DNA of 58,356 nt, taken from positions 1 through 58,356 of the forward strand of contig DATJOJ010000060.1 of NCBI GenBank assembly GCA_035507035.1. The letters are read 5' to 3'. The notes beneath the pieces are model-generated. The model was not told the DNA's origin and ran no database searches. It saw only the letters and a program-made list of their open reading frames with translations. The stretch's first letter is position 1; every line of letters begins with the position of its first letter. This DNA is from DATJOJ01 sp035507035. GTDB lineage: Bacteria > Acidobacteriota > Terriglobia > Terriglobales > Acidobacteriaceae. Below are positions 42,657-50,310 of this stretch, piece after piece. A program made the translations under genes and the position numbers.

Positions 42657-44054
42657 ATGTTCCGAGCTTCCTCCAAGCGACCTCGCAGCCGCGTCCTCCG
42701 CACCACGATCGCCGTCTCGATCTATCTGTCTGCGTTCGCCGCGCTCGCTTCCGGGCAGTGGAACGAAAGTGTCCTTTACAGCTTCCAAGGCGGCACAGAC
42801 GGCGAGTATCCGCTCGGTCGCACGGTTTTCGACTCAGTTGGCAATCTATATGGCATAACCACATCTGGCGGTGCATCGTCGTGCTGGGGAAATTGTGGCA
42901 CAGTCTACGAACTCACGCCTCCTATCGAGCGTGGGGGTGTCTGGACGGAGAGCGTACTGCACGTTTTCTTGGGTCATCCAGGAGATGGCAATTGGCCTCA
43001 AGGCGGGTTGGTGACTGACTCAAACGGGAATCTCTACGGGAGCACCGGCTACGGGGGAACAGGAAGCTGCGAGGTACTTGGAACCTACCCAGGTTGTGGA
43101 ACTGTCTACGAGATGTCCCCGCCGACGCGGAAAGGCGGCTCCTGGACTGAAACGATCTTGTACGACTTCCAAGGAGGAAACGACGGATTCGTTCCTTTTG
43201 GCGACCTTGTAATCGACAACGCCGGTAATCTTTATGGGGCGACTTTGTACGGAGGCGGGCGCGGCAAGAATTGTGGTGACGGGTTTTACCAATATTGCGG
43301 CACGATTTACGAACTGAGCCCGCCAAGGATGAATGGCGGAGCGTGGACAGAACAAGTCCTCTACAGCTTTACTGGTATTCCCGTTGGAGCTGCGGTGGGT
43401 GACGGTGCGAACCCCAACGGCGGCCTAGTTCTGGACAATACAGGGTCCATTTATGGAACGACCCAGATCGGGGGAGTGGCGGGCAGCGTTGTTCCGGGCT
43501 GGGGCACGGTGTTCAAGCTAACGCCACCCTCAAAAGGGAATCAATGGACCGAGACCGTGATGTATCGATTCTTGGGCGGATCGGACGGTCGGACTCCCAC
43601 GGGTAGCCTGACGTCCGACCCGGAAGGCAACCTATACACGGTCACGCAACTCGGTGGGGAGAACCTGCAGCAGGAGGGCACAGTTTCTGAGCTGGCGCGA
43701 AAAAACAATGGTCAATGGGTACATTATATTCTGCACAGCTTTTCGGGCGGCGATGACGGGGGCGAGCCGGAGAGCGGAGTCGCCTTTGATAGCGAAGGCA
43801 ACCTCTACGGGGATGCGACGTACGGAGGAGCCGCTGTCCACGGGACATTATATGAAATACATCTAATGCTGACCGGGAACCCCTCATTTGAAGTCGTCTA
43901 CAATTTCGGGGGACCGCCCAATGGAAGCTTCCCGATCAGCAGCATAACGTTTGACAGCTTTGGAGATATGTACGGAACAACTGGATACGGCGGAACTGGT
44001 GCCAACTGCACCGTTTTCCCTGGGTGCGGCACTGTTTTTCAAGAGAGCCGCTAA
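42657..44054 (+). CDS. secreted GTVF-repeat protein
   Basis: This 465-residue protein is a paralogue of the protein at 9164-11053. The signal peptide (RTTIAVSIYLSAFAALASGQ) is followed by about eight repeats of the type W.E.VLYSF.GG.DG..P.G.LV.D..GNLYG.T..GG....GTV(Y/F)ELTPP, probably a beta-propeller. There are no IPT domains. The repeats are longer than in the other paralogue and contain Cys pairs (CWGNCGTVYEL, CEVLGTYPGCGTVYEM). It is exported, with ligand unknown. Confidence 0.88.
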   Translation: MFRASSKRPRSRVLRTTIAVSIYLSAFAALASGQWNESVLYSFQGGTDGEYPLGRTVFDSVGNLYGITTSGGASSCWGNCGTVYELTPPIERGGVWTESVLHVFLGHPGDGNWPQGGLVTDSNGNLYGSTGYGGTGSCEVLGTYPGCGTVYEMSPPTRKGGSWTETILYDFQGGNDGFVPFGDLVIDNAGNLYGATLYGGGRGKNCGDGFYQYCGTIYELSPPRMNGGAWTEQVLYSFTGIPVGAAVGDGANPNGGLVLDNTGSIYGTTQIGGVAGSVVPGWGTVFKLTPPSKGNQWTETVMYRFLGGSDGRTPTGSLTSDPEGNLYTVTQLGGENLQQEGTVSELARKNNGQWVHYILHSFSGGDDGGEPESGVAFDSEGNLYGDATYGGAAVHGTLYEIHLMLTGNPSFEVVYNFGGPPNGSFPISSITFDSFGDMYGTTGYGGTGANCTVFPGCGTVFQESR

Positions 44055-44081
44055 ACGGTGGGCCGACTGCGGCGCCCACTA

Positions 44082-44546
44082 TCACTTCTTTTCCGTCTCT
44101 CCCGCCTTCTTCAGCAGAATCCCTGCCACAAACGCCGCCACTGCAGCCAGCAGCCACTCGATCCGCCATAGCTGGATCGCCTGAAAATCAGCAAAATTCT
44201 GCACGGAGTAAAGAAGGCCCACTGTCAGAGCAGCGAACACGCAACCCACGCCTAGAAGAAAAGCCGCCAGCGACGCCGTCGACAGCCCGAACCATTCCTT
44301 CACGCTATGAAATTCGAGCGCTTCTAAGAACCTCAGCGTCTCCACCACTCGCCGCCAGCCATGTTCCACCGGAGACGTTTTCGGTCCGCGCGAGGTACCG
44401 CATACATGACAGAATTGCGAACCGGCAAGGAATTCCGAGCTGCAACCGGGGCAAGTAGCCGCCGGCAACGCAGCCACTGCGGTTTCTGGATGGATCGCCG
44501 GTGGGCGCCAGAACCCCTGCGGCGACTCGTGGAATACTTCTGGCAT
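44082..44546 (-). CDS. zinc-ribbon membrane protein
   Basis: This is a 154-residue protein. CPGC...CHVCG (about 32-50) is a zinc-ribbon of the kind found at the start of many small membrane proteins. An amphipathic helix follows, then two hydrophobic helices (SLAAFLLGVGCVFAALTVGLL and WLLAAVAAFVAGILL), and the charged KKAGETEKK end. Function unknown. It converges with the repeat protein. Confidence 0.78.
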   Translation of the reverse strand: MPEVFHESPQGFWRPPAIHPETAVAALPAATCPGCSSEFLAGSQFCHVCGTSRGPKTSPVEHGWRRVVETLRFLEALEFHSVKEWFGLSTASLAAFLLGVGCVFAALTVGLLYSVQNFADFQAIQLWRIEWLLAAVAAFVAGILLKKAGETEKK

Positions 44547-44723
44547 AACGCCCCCGGCTCTGTTGGCACGTAAAACGCCAAAAAGACCTACGCCGTAACT
44601 CGTTACCCGTCAATCTCCTCGACCAGTGCGGTCTTCGGCGCTACAGGTTCTTCCGCGCAAGAATTACATTGCTCGATGCAAGATTATCCGGCTACGTCAG
44701 AATAGCGCCCGGGCTGGCCTCAA

Positions 44724-44816
44724 GCGAACCTGTCATTTCGAGCGGAGGCGGGTGATCCGCAGCCGCGCGGATCAACCCGCGAAGCAAAGAAACCGGCTTT
44801 TCTTGCGATGACGAAG
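44724..44816 (+). repeat. TGTCATTTCGAGCGGAGGCGG-type dispersed repeat
   Basis: It starts CTGTCATTTCGAGCGGAGGC, contains GGGTGATCCGCAGCCGCGCG and ends TTGCGATGACGA. The start and end share an inverted TGTCAT/ATGACG terminus. The family resembles the fragment at 21664 and the element at 50142. Confidence 0.5.
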
Positions 44817-44822
44817 CATGCC

Positions 44823-44901
44823 TTTTGGGTGGCGCAGCGCTTCCAGCGCTGCGATTAAGGGGCCGTTGTGCCGTCACGCGCTTTAGCGCCTGGAGTCCCC
44901 T
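44823..44901. repeat. two-hairpin intergenic repeat, copy 2
   Basis: It reads TTTTGGGTGGCGCAGCGC, hairpin GCAGCGC-TTCCA-GCGCTGC, a variable middle, and then GCGCTTTAGCGCCTGGAGTC. It has the same ends and the same length as copy 1 at 42458, but the middle differs, including both loops. Confidence 0.7.
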
Positions 44902-44981
44902 GACCCACCGACGCCCCGACCGTTGACCCCTTGGGGAACCTGTCTATCACGAAATCCGTATAATTAAGCAGGGGGTGGGAT

Positions 44982-45296
44982 ATGTATTGCAACTACTGCG
45001 GCAAAGTCATTCAGGATGACGCCAATGTCTGCGCCTATTGCGGCACCCGAGTTGGGGCTGTTCTGGCTCGCAAGCGCCTCATTCGCCCTCGCGCCGGACG
45101 CAAAATTGCCGGCGTTTGCGCTGGAGTCGCCGAATACTTCGATCTCGATGTCACGCTGGTTCGCGTGCTTTGGCTTGTCGTCTCTTGCACCACGGTGATC
45201 GGAATGATTTCCTATCCCATCGCCTGGATCGTCATGCCCGAGGAGCCGCTGATGCTTCCCGCCCCCAACGGTCAGCCCCAAGCCACGAATCCGTAA
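44982..45296 (+). CDS. zinc-ribbon PspC-domain membrane protein
   Basis: This is a 104-residue protein starting MYCNYCGKVIQDDANVCAYC, a four-cysteine zinc ribbon. The PspC domain follows: RKIAGVCAGVAEYFDLDVTLVRVLWLVVS and the second helix ISYPIAWIVMPEEP. PspC proteins sense envelope stress and interact with PspA or toxins. GGGGGTGGGA precedes the ATG. No psp gene is adjacent. The start-to-fold match is close. Confidence 0.9.
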   Translation: MYCNYCGKVIQDDANVCAYCGTRVGAVLARKRLIRPRAGRKIAGVCAGVAEYFDLDVTLVRVLWLVVSCTTVIGMISYPIAWIVMPEEPLMLPAPNGQPQATNP

Positions 45297-45386
45297 GAAG
45301 CTCAGCGTGCGCGATGGAGGGCGGGCGTCCTCGCGCGGGAGTGAATTCGGGTGCACAAGGCGTCCTTGGTAGGCGCTTAGATCCCT

Positions 45387-45428
45387 GGAATGATCCGCGT
45401 TCATCAGCGCAAATCCGCGGCGAAAAAA
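45387..45428 (+). repeat. dispersed intergenic repeat-like sequence
   Basis: AATGATCCGCGTTCATCAGC followed by GCAAATCCGCGGCGAAAA resembles ATCCGCG-ATCNGCG elements that recur between bacterial genes. It is between PspC and the hydrolase, with 143 bases otherwise empty. Confidence 0.4.
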
Positions 45429-45439
45429 CTTCACAACCC

Positions 45440-46234
45440 ATGAACCACATCCGCTCCTCCGACGCCGACATCGCCTACGAACTCCTCGGCGCTGGTCCTC
45501 CAATCGTCCTGCTCCATCCTTTTCCCGTGAACCACGATTTCTGGCTGCCCGCGTCGAAGGCTCTCCAGAACCGCTATCAACTCATCCTTCCTGATCTCCG
45601 CGGCCACGGAGATTCCGGCATCGGCGAAGGCCCCGCGACCATGGCCAAACACGCTGCCGACCTGGTGCGCATTCTCGCTGAAGAAAAAATCGACCGTGCG
45701 ATCTTCGTCGGTGTCTCCATCGGCGGCTATGCCTTGTTCGAATTCTGGCGGCGGCATCCCGGCCGTGCGCAGGCATTAGTTCTTTGCAACACCAAAGCCC
45801 AAGCCGACACCGCCGATGCTCGCAACGCGCGCCTGCAGGCCGCTCAAGATGTCCTCGAACGCGGCACCGAACAATTTTTCGAGACCACGGTCAAGAAACT
45901 CCTTGCACAAACCACGCTCACCACTCGCCCCGACCTTGTCGACGGCGCGCTTCGCATGATGCGCAAAATGTCTCCCGAAGACGTTGCTCTCGTCCAGCGC
46001 GGCATGGCCGAACGGCCCGATTCCCTTGAAACTCTAAAGACCATCAACGTGCCCACCCTCATCATTACCGGAGACGAAGACACTGCCACCGGCATCCCCG
46101 AAGCCGAACTTATGAAGCGTTACATCTCCGGCAGCGAAATGAAAGTCGTCGCCAAAGCTGGCCATTATTCTCCCTGGGAGCAGCCGGAAGAAGTCGGTCT
46201 TCTGCTCAGGCAATTTGTGGATCGACTAGCCTGA
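45440..46234 (+). CDS. alpha/beta hydrolase
   Basis: This protein has 264 residues from ATG at 45440 (MNHIRSSDADIAYELLGAGP). IVLLHPFPVNHDFWLPASKAL, LPDLRGHGDSG, nucleophile Ser93 in FVGVSIGGYALFE, Asp in ITGDEDTATG and His in AKAGHYSPWEQPEEV make a complete triad. It most resembles small esterases and 3-oxoadipate enol-lactonase-like hydrolases, but the substrate is open. No catechol-pathway genes are nearby. Confidence 0.9.
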   Translation: MNHIRSSDADIAYELLGAGPPIVLLHPFPVNHDFWLPASKALQNRYQLILPDLRGHGDSGIGEGPATMAKHAADLVRILAEEKIDRAIFVGVSIGGYALFEFWRRHPGRAQALVLCNTKAQADTADARNARLQAAQDVLERGTEQFFETTVKKLLAQTTLTTRPDLVDGALRMMRKMSPEDVALVQRGMAERPDSLETLKTINVPTLIITGDEDTATGIPEAELMKRYISGSEMKVVAKAGHYSPWEQPEEVGLLLRQFVDRLA

Positions 46235-46299
46235 CGCAGTGGTCAAGGATCCCCCTGCAGAAAACCAGACTTGCAGGAACGAAGAATGAGCTTTACTCG

Positions 46300-46372
46300 G
46301 AGTCCTTTGCGTACTTTGCGGTTAAGAATGCTCTCTGTGTCCTCTGTGCCCCCTGTGTTTAAATTTTAGAAC
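46300..46372 (+). repeat. dispersed CTCTGTGTCCTCTGTG-type repeat
   Basis: TCCTTTGCGTACTTTGCGGT-TAAG and CTCTCTGTGTCCTCTGTGCC followed by CCCTGTGTTTAAATTTTAG. It consists of two consecutive blocks, both ending in a TTAA-like sequence. It lies 41 bases before the 46414 gene. Confidence 0.75.
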
Positions 46373-46413
46373 TGGGTTCTTCACCATCATCCCTGCGTTA
46401 CAATTCACTGGTT

Positions 46414-46821
46414 ATGATTGATACCTTCTTAGTTCCTGATAAAACCGTCGCCACCGTCAAAGGCGATGGTCAGGCCCTCGACATCGGCGCAACCGCTAAC
46501 CGCGTCTTCCTCATCACCCTCAACATCACCAACATCATCGAGCAGGAGTCGCTCGACATCAGCATTTACGGCTCTTCCGACGGCACAACTTGGTCGCCCA
46601 AGCCGATCACCAATTTCCCTCAGAAGTTCTATCGCGCCCAGCATCCGCTTCTGCTCGACCTCAACGCTCTCAAAGACGTCAAGTTTCTTCGGGCCCATTG
46701 GGAAGTCGGCCGCTGGGGACGCGGCACAGAAACTCCCATGTTCGAGTTCAATGTCACCATTAAAGAAGTTCCGCCTGAGGTTTTGAAAGAAGCCACCGCC
46801 GAGGCGAAAGCTTTAGCGTAA
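46414..46821 (+). CDS. hypothetical protein (135 aa)
   Basis: This is a soluble, beta-rich protein (MIDTFLVPDKTVATVKGDGQ..., VFLITLNITNIIEQESLDISIYGSS) with DGTTWSPKPITNFPQKFY and an acidic helix at the end. I recognise no family. The sequence has the look of a jelly-roll domain that might bind ligands or form oligomers. It is 16 bases before aroA and probably cotranscribed, which does not by itself indicate function. Confidence 0.75.
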   Translation: MIDTFLVPDKTVATVKGDGQALDIGATANRVFLITLNITNIIEQESLDISIYGSSDGTTWSPKPITNFPQKFYRAQHPLLLDLNALKDVKFLRAHWEVGRWGRGTETPMFEFNVTIKEVPPEVLKEATAEAKALA

Positions 46822-46837
46822 ACTTCCGCTATAGTTG

Positions 46838-48136
46838 ATGACGGTGTCGAACTCGTCCACCGTTGTGATCAAGCCCCCGCGAACCATCTCCGGTTCGGTG
46901 CGTCTGCCCGGCGATAAATCCATTTCTCACCGCTACGCCATGCTTGGGGCCATCGCCGAAGGAACCACGCGCCTGCAGAATTTTTCTACCGGCGCGGATT
47001 GCGCCAGCACGTTGGGGTGCCTGCAATCTCTCGGGGTAAAGATCGAGCGGGAAGGGAACTCGGTCGTAATTCACGGTCGTGGCCCAAAGCTCGAAACTCC
47101 CACCGGTCCGCTCGACTGCGGCAACTCTGGTTCAACCATGCGCATGTTGAGCGGCATTCTCGCCGGGCAGCCATTTACCAGTGACCTTATCGGCGACGCC
47201 TCGCTCTCCCGCCGTCCCATGGCCCGAATCATTTCTCCGCTGCGCACGATGGGCGCGCAGATCTCAGCCAAAGACGACCGGCCTCCGCTGAGTATCATCG
47301 GTGGCAACCTTAAAGCTATCCATTACAAAATACCCGTTGCCAGCGCCCAGGTGAAATCCTCGCTGCTCTTCGCTGGACTGTTCGCCGAAGGCGAAACCCG
47401 CCTCGCAGAATCAGTCCGCACCCGGGACCACGGAGAACTTGCCCTTCGCGCCTTCGGTGCCGTTGTCACAATTCATAACAAGCAAACTGGCATTCAGGGA
47501 GGCCAAGCTCTCCAGGCCATCGAAACCACTGTCCCTGGCGACATTTCCAGCGCCGCCTTCTTTCTCTGCGCCGCCGCGCTTTTTCCCGACTCGCAACTGA
47601 CCATCACCGATCTCGGCCTCAACCCCACTCGCAGCTACTTGCTCGATCTTCTCGCGGGTATGGGCCTGCACATCTCCGTCACGCAGATCGAAGAAAAGCA
47701 TGGCGAACTGATGGGAACGTTACAAGCGCAGGGAGCCACGCTCCGAGGAGCTACCATTGCTTCTCCTCACACCGAAATGCTGATCGACGAGATTCCCGTC
47801 CTCGCCGCTATCGCTCCCTATACACAACAAGGCATCGAAATCCGCGACGCCAAAGAACTCCGCGTAAAAGAGTCCGACCGCCTCGCCGCCATCGCCACCA
47901 ATCTTCGCGCCATGGGCGCTGAAGTCGAAGAGCGTTCCGACGGCCTCCGCATTCCCGGTAATCAACGATTACACGCCGCCGGCCTCGATGCCTTCGGCGA
48001 TCACCGCATCGCCATGGCTTTCTCCATCGCCGCACTCCGCGCGGAAGGCGAAACCACCATCCGTGGCGCTGATAGCGCGGTCATTTCCTACCCTGAATTC
48101 TTCGAAACGCTGGAAAGCCTCGCCCAGCGCCGTTGA
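46838..48136 (+). CDS. aroA: 3-phosphoshikimate 1-carboxyvinyltransferase (EPSP synthase)
   Basis: This is a 432-residue protein; ATG at 46838 follows TTG one codon earlier. LPGDKSISHRYAMLGAIAEG, DCGNSGSTMRMLSGILAGQP, the KSSLLFAGLFAEGETRL block and the late ELRVKESDRLAAIATNLRAM and DHRIAMAFSIAAL define EPSP synthase. It makes EPSP from shikimate 3-phosphate and PEP for aromatic amino acids. The motif NSG retains Gly at the glyphosate-contact position, so no class II-type insensitivity substitution is visible there. Substrate-binding Lys and Arg are present. Confidence 0.97.
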   Translation: MTVSNSSTVVIKPPRTISGSVRLPGDKSISHRYAMLGAIAEGTTRLQNFSTGADCASTLGCLQSLGVKIEREGNSVVIHGRGPKLETPTGPLDCGNSGSTMRMLSGILAGQPFTSDLIGDASLSRRPMARIISPLRTMGAQISAKDDRPPLSIIGGNLKAIHYKIPVASAQVKSSLLFAGLFAEGETRLAESVRTRDHGELALRAFGAVVTIHNKQTGIQGGQALQAIETTVPGDISSAAFFLCAAALFPDSQLTITDLGLNPTRSYLLDLLAGMGLHISVTQIEEKHGELMGTLQAQGATLRGATIASPHTEMLIDEIPVLAAIAPYTQQGIEIRDAKELRVKESDRLAAIATNLRAMGAEVEERSDGLRIPGNQRLHAAGLDAFGDHRIAMAFSIAALRAEGETTIRGADSAVISYPEFFETLESLAQRR

Positions 48137-48269
48137 ACCGCATTAAAAATCTTTCTCTGCGACCACATTAGAGATGTCCCCATGTAGAGTGCGTAATCCC
48201 ATATCGATCTGAAACGTCCGCTCCTCTCGAAATGCCCGCCGCCCCCTGGGTGTATCCTCATTACTCCCA

Positions 48270-48491
48270 ATGCCTCCAGGATCCGACAAGAAGAACTTTC
48301 TCGTCACCCTTGCCCGCTACAGCGAGATTGCCTTCATCTTTCCCGCTGCCACCGTCGTCGGATGGCTCATCGGCGCCGGCCTCGATCACTGGTTGCATAC
48401 CACGTGGTTGTATATTGTGGGATTGATCCTCGGCATCGTTGCCGGATTCGTCCAGTTGATCCGCATCGTCAGCTCATCGGACTTTCAGTGA
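48270..48491 (+). CDS. AtpZ/AtpI-family small F0 assembly protein
   Basis: This is a 73-residue protein with two membrane helices (about 18-38 and 46-66): RYSEIAFIFPAATVVGWLIGAGLDHWL and WLYIVGLILGIVAGFVQLIRIV. The pattern matches the AtpZ (Ca2+/Mg2+-related)/AtpI family placed before atpB. It assists c-ring assembly in other bacteria. The stop overlaps the GTG start of the next gene (GTGA). Confidence 0.85.
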   Translation: MPPGSDKKNFLVTLARYSEIAFIFPAATVVGWLIGAGLDHWLHTTWLYIVGLILGIVAGFVQLIRIVSSSDFQ

Positions 48492-48907
48492 ACCCGTCCG
48501 AGACCAAATCGGAAGCCTTCTACGCCGGCGCCATCACCCGCATTCCTCGCTTCATGTTGGCTCTGGCCGGCGGATTTACCTTCGCTGCCTGGGTGCGTTT
48601 CGGATGGCACGTTGCGCTCGGCTTCGCCTGCGGTTGCGCTATCGCCTATCTCAATTTTTATTGGCTCGAGCGCGTGGTTAGCGGCCTTGCCGATCGCGTT
48701 ACGCAAACCGGAGAGCGCCAGTCCAGCAAAGGCGTCGTGTGGCGTTTTCTGCTCCGCTACTTTTTGATGGCGCTCGCTGCCTATGTTATCTTTAGTGTTT
48801 CTCCCGCGAGTCTTTATGGTCTCTTTGCGGGCTTGTTTTTGCCCGTCGCGGGAATTGCCTGCGAAGCCGGATACGAAATTTATGCCGCCTTCGCTCGCGG
48901 CATCTAG
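48488..48907 (+). CDS. atpI: ATP synthase subunit I-like protein
   Basis: This 139-residue protein has a GTG start inside the TGA of the previous gene. It has four hydrophobic helices (MLALAGGFTFAAWVRFG, VALGFACGCAIAYLNFYWL, YFLMALAAYVIFS and YGLFAGLFLPVAGIACEAG). It is a low-conservation membrane protein of the AtpI/UncI class by position between AtpZ-like and AtpB. It is thought to help c-ring assembly. Sequence support alone is moderate. Confidence 0.75.
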   Translation: MNPSETKSEAFYAGAITRIPRFMLALAGGFTFAAWVRFGWHVALGFACGCAIAYLNFYWLERVVSGLADRVTQTGERQSSKGVVWRFLLRYFLMALAAYVIFSVSPASLYGLFAGLFLPVAGIACEAGYEIYAAFARGI

Positions 48908-48956
48908 GTTGAAGAGTTTTAGCTAAGAGCCAGTAGCTAACAGCTAGAAGCTTTCT

Positions 48957-49712
48957 ATGCATGAACAACTCTGGTTTACTCAAATTCTGAATAATCTTTT
49001 CGCCGGACCGGTGACGGCTTCGCTGCTTGCGCTGCACATTCAGCCCAAGTATCCGGATGCGCCGATTCCCAACTCCACCGCCATGGAGTTCTTGGTCTTC
49101 CTCTTCTTGCTCCTGATGTTTGTCCTCTTGCGCTCGCGCCTATCGGTGGACAAGCCGGGTGCCCTGCAGCATATGTTCGAAGGCTGGCACGGTTTTATCG
49201 ATGGCCAGGCTCACGAAATCATCGGCCATGGCAGCGAAAAATTTACCGCTTACTTGGCCGCGCTCGGATTCTTCATCCTTTTCTGCAATCTTCTTGGATT
49301 GATTCCCGGCTTCGATTCCCCCACCGGCTTTCCGGTTGTCCCCCTGGGTTGCGCCGTGCTGACTTTTGTCTATTACCACTATCAGGGCTTAAAGAAGCAG
49401 GGCGTCGCGCACTACCTACGGCACTTTGCCGGACCAAGCATTGGATCTTGGGTCGCGAACATCGCGATGGGATGCCTCATGGTTCCCATCGAAATCGTCA
49501 GCCACTTGGCCCGCATGTTGTCGCTCACCGTGCGTCTCTATGCCAACATGTTCGCCGGCGATATGGTCACCATGGTGTTCTTTTCGCTGATCCCGATCGG
49601 TCTGCCAATTCTGTTCATGCTCCTGCACCTTGGCGTGTCGGTGATTCAGACTTACGTGTTCGTCCTGCTGGCGATGATTTATCTGCAGGGAGCCGTCGCC
49701 GAAGAGCACTAA
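48957..49712 (+). CDS. atpB: F0F1 ATP synthase subunit a
   Basis: This is a 251-residue membrane protein. The essential Arg lies in LSLTVRLYANMFAGDMV, the half-channel helix, followed by LIPIGLPILFMLLHLGVSVIQTYVFVLLAMIYLQGAV. The N-terminal segment LHIQPKYPDAPIPNS faces outside. It transfers ions between the two half-channels and the c-ring. Start ATG at 48957; a large 50-base gap from atpI has no strong site. Length is normal. Confidence 0.96.
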   Translation: MHEQLWFTQILNNLFAGPVTASLLALHIQPKYPDAPIPNSTAMEFLVFLFLLLMFVLLRSRLSVDKPGALQHMFEGWHGFIDGQAHEIIGHGSEKFTAYLAALGFFILFCNLLGLIPGFDSPTGFPVVPLGCAVLTFVYYHYQGLKKQGVAHYLRHFAGPSIGSWVANIAMGCLMVPIEIVSHLARMLSLTVRLYANMFAGDMVTMVFFSLIPIGLPILFMLLHLGVSVIQTYVFVLLAMIYLQGAVAEEH

Positions 49713-49819
49713 AAAGTTTCCGTTCAGCGTGAGGGCGTCTGCACGGGATGACGTCAACCACCCACTGGCGGCAAAAATGGGGCCTGCGAAGGCGCCCAAT
49801 TCATACAAGGAGAAACACA

Positions 49820-50131
49820 ATGCGTCGCACACTAAGTTACATCTTTATGGCGATGGCGATTCTTTGCTTCGCCATGCCGGTATTCGCGCAAGGGGGAGAA
49901 GCTGCCTCGAGTGGCGTGAACTGGGTCGCCATCGCTGCCGGCTTCTCGATGGCCATTGCATCCGCCATTTGCGGACTCGGCCAGGGCAAGGCCACAGCTG
50001 CCGCCATGGAAGGCTTGGCCCGCAATCCTGCCGCTCGTCCTGGCATTCAGCTCGGCCTGATCATCGGTCTGGCGTTTATCGAGTCGTTGGCGTTGTATAC
50101 GCTCGTGATCATCTTCGTGAAAGTGAAGTAA
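49820..50131 (+). CDS. atpE: F0F1 ATP synthase subunit c with signal-like N-terminal extension
   Basis: This is a 103-residue protein; ATG at 49820 follows AAGGAG by seven bases. Residues 1-24 (MRRTLSYIFMAMAILCFAMP and VFAQ) look like a signal peptide before the usual two-helix c subunit. Helix 1 has GLGQGKATAAA with Gln55; the polar loop is ARNPAARPG; helix 2 has FIESLALY with ion-binding Glu88, Ser89 and Tyr93. Gln, Glu, Ser and Tyr are shared with Na+-binding c-rings, but the Val and Thr positions differ. The genes for b, delta and F1 are not nearby. Confidence 0.93.
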   Translation: MRRTLSYIFMAMAILCFAMPVFAQGGEAASSGVNWVAIAAGFSMAIASAICGLGQGKATAAAMEGLARNPAARPGIQLGLIIGLAFIESLALYTLVIIFVKVK

Positions 50132-50141
50132 CAGAAGATTG

Positions 50142-50215
50142 TCATGCCGAGCGGCCCAGCCTTTGGCCGTCGAGGGACCTGGGCGAGCCGAGCGAAGCCT
50201 CGCGCTTTTTGCGAG
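50142..50215 (+). repeat. TGTCATGCCGAGCG...GAGGGACCT dispersed repeat
   Basis: TGTCATGCCGAGCGGCCCAG leads through GTCGAGGGACCTGGGCGAGC to GAAGCCTCGCGCTTTTTGCG. It is located right after atpE and is related to sequences at 21664 and 44724. Confidence 0.5.
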
Positions 50216-50263
50216 GCAGCAATCGCGCGTTTGGCTCGCTTCCTTATCAAGACACCTAAAATC

Positions 50264-50291
50264 AAAAGCCCCTGCTTGCGCAGGGGCTTTT
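50264..50291. terminator. bidirectional Rho-independent terminator
   Basis: AAAAGCCCCTGC-TTGC-GCAGGGGCTTTT is a perfect stem with an A run before and a T run after. It can end both the atp transcript and the minus-strand gene ending at 50311. Confidence 0.92.
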
Positions 50292-50310
50292 CCTTCCAAC
50301 GCGAACTTTG

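Larger units (their letters stand above)
44547..44981. other. intergenic region with two repeat families, no gene
   Basis: This 435-base gap contains the CGAGCGGAGGCGGGTGATCC-type element at 44724-44816 and the two-hairpin repeat at 44823-44901. No protein-coding frame is convincing and no RNA gene is recognised. Confidence 0.6.
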
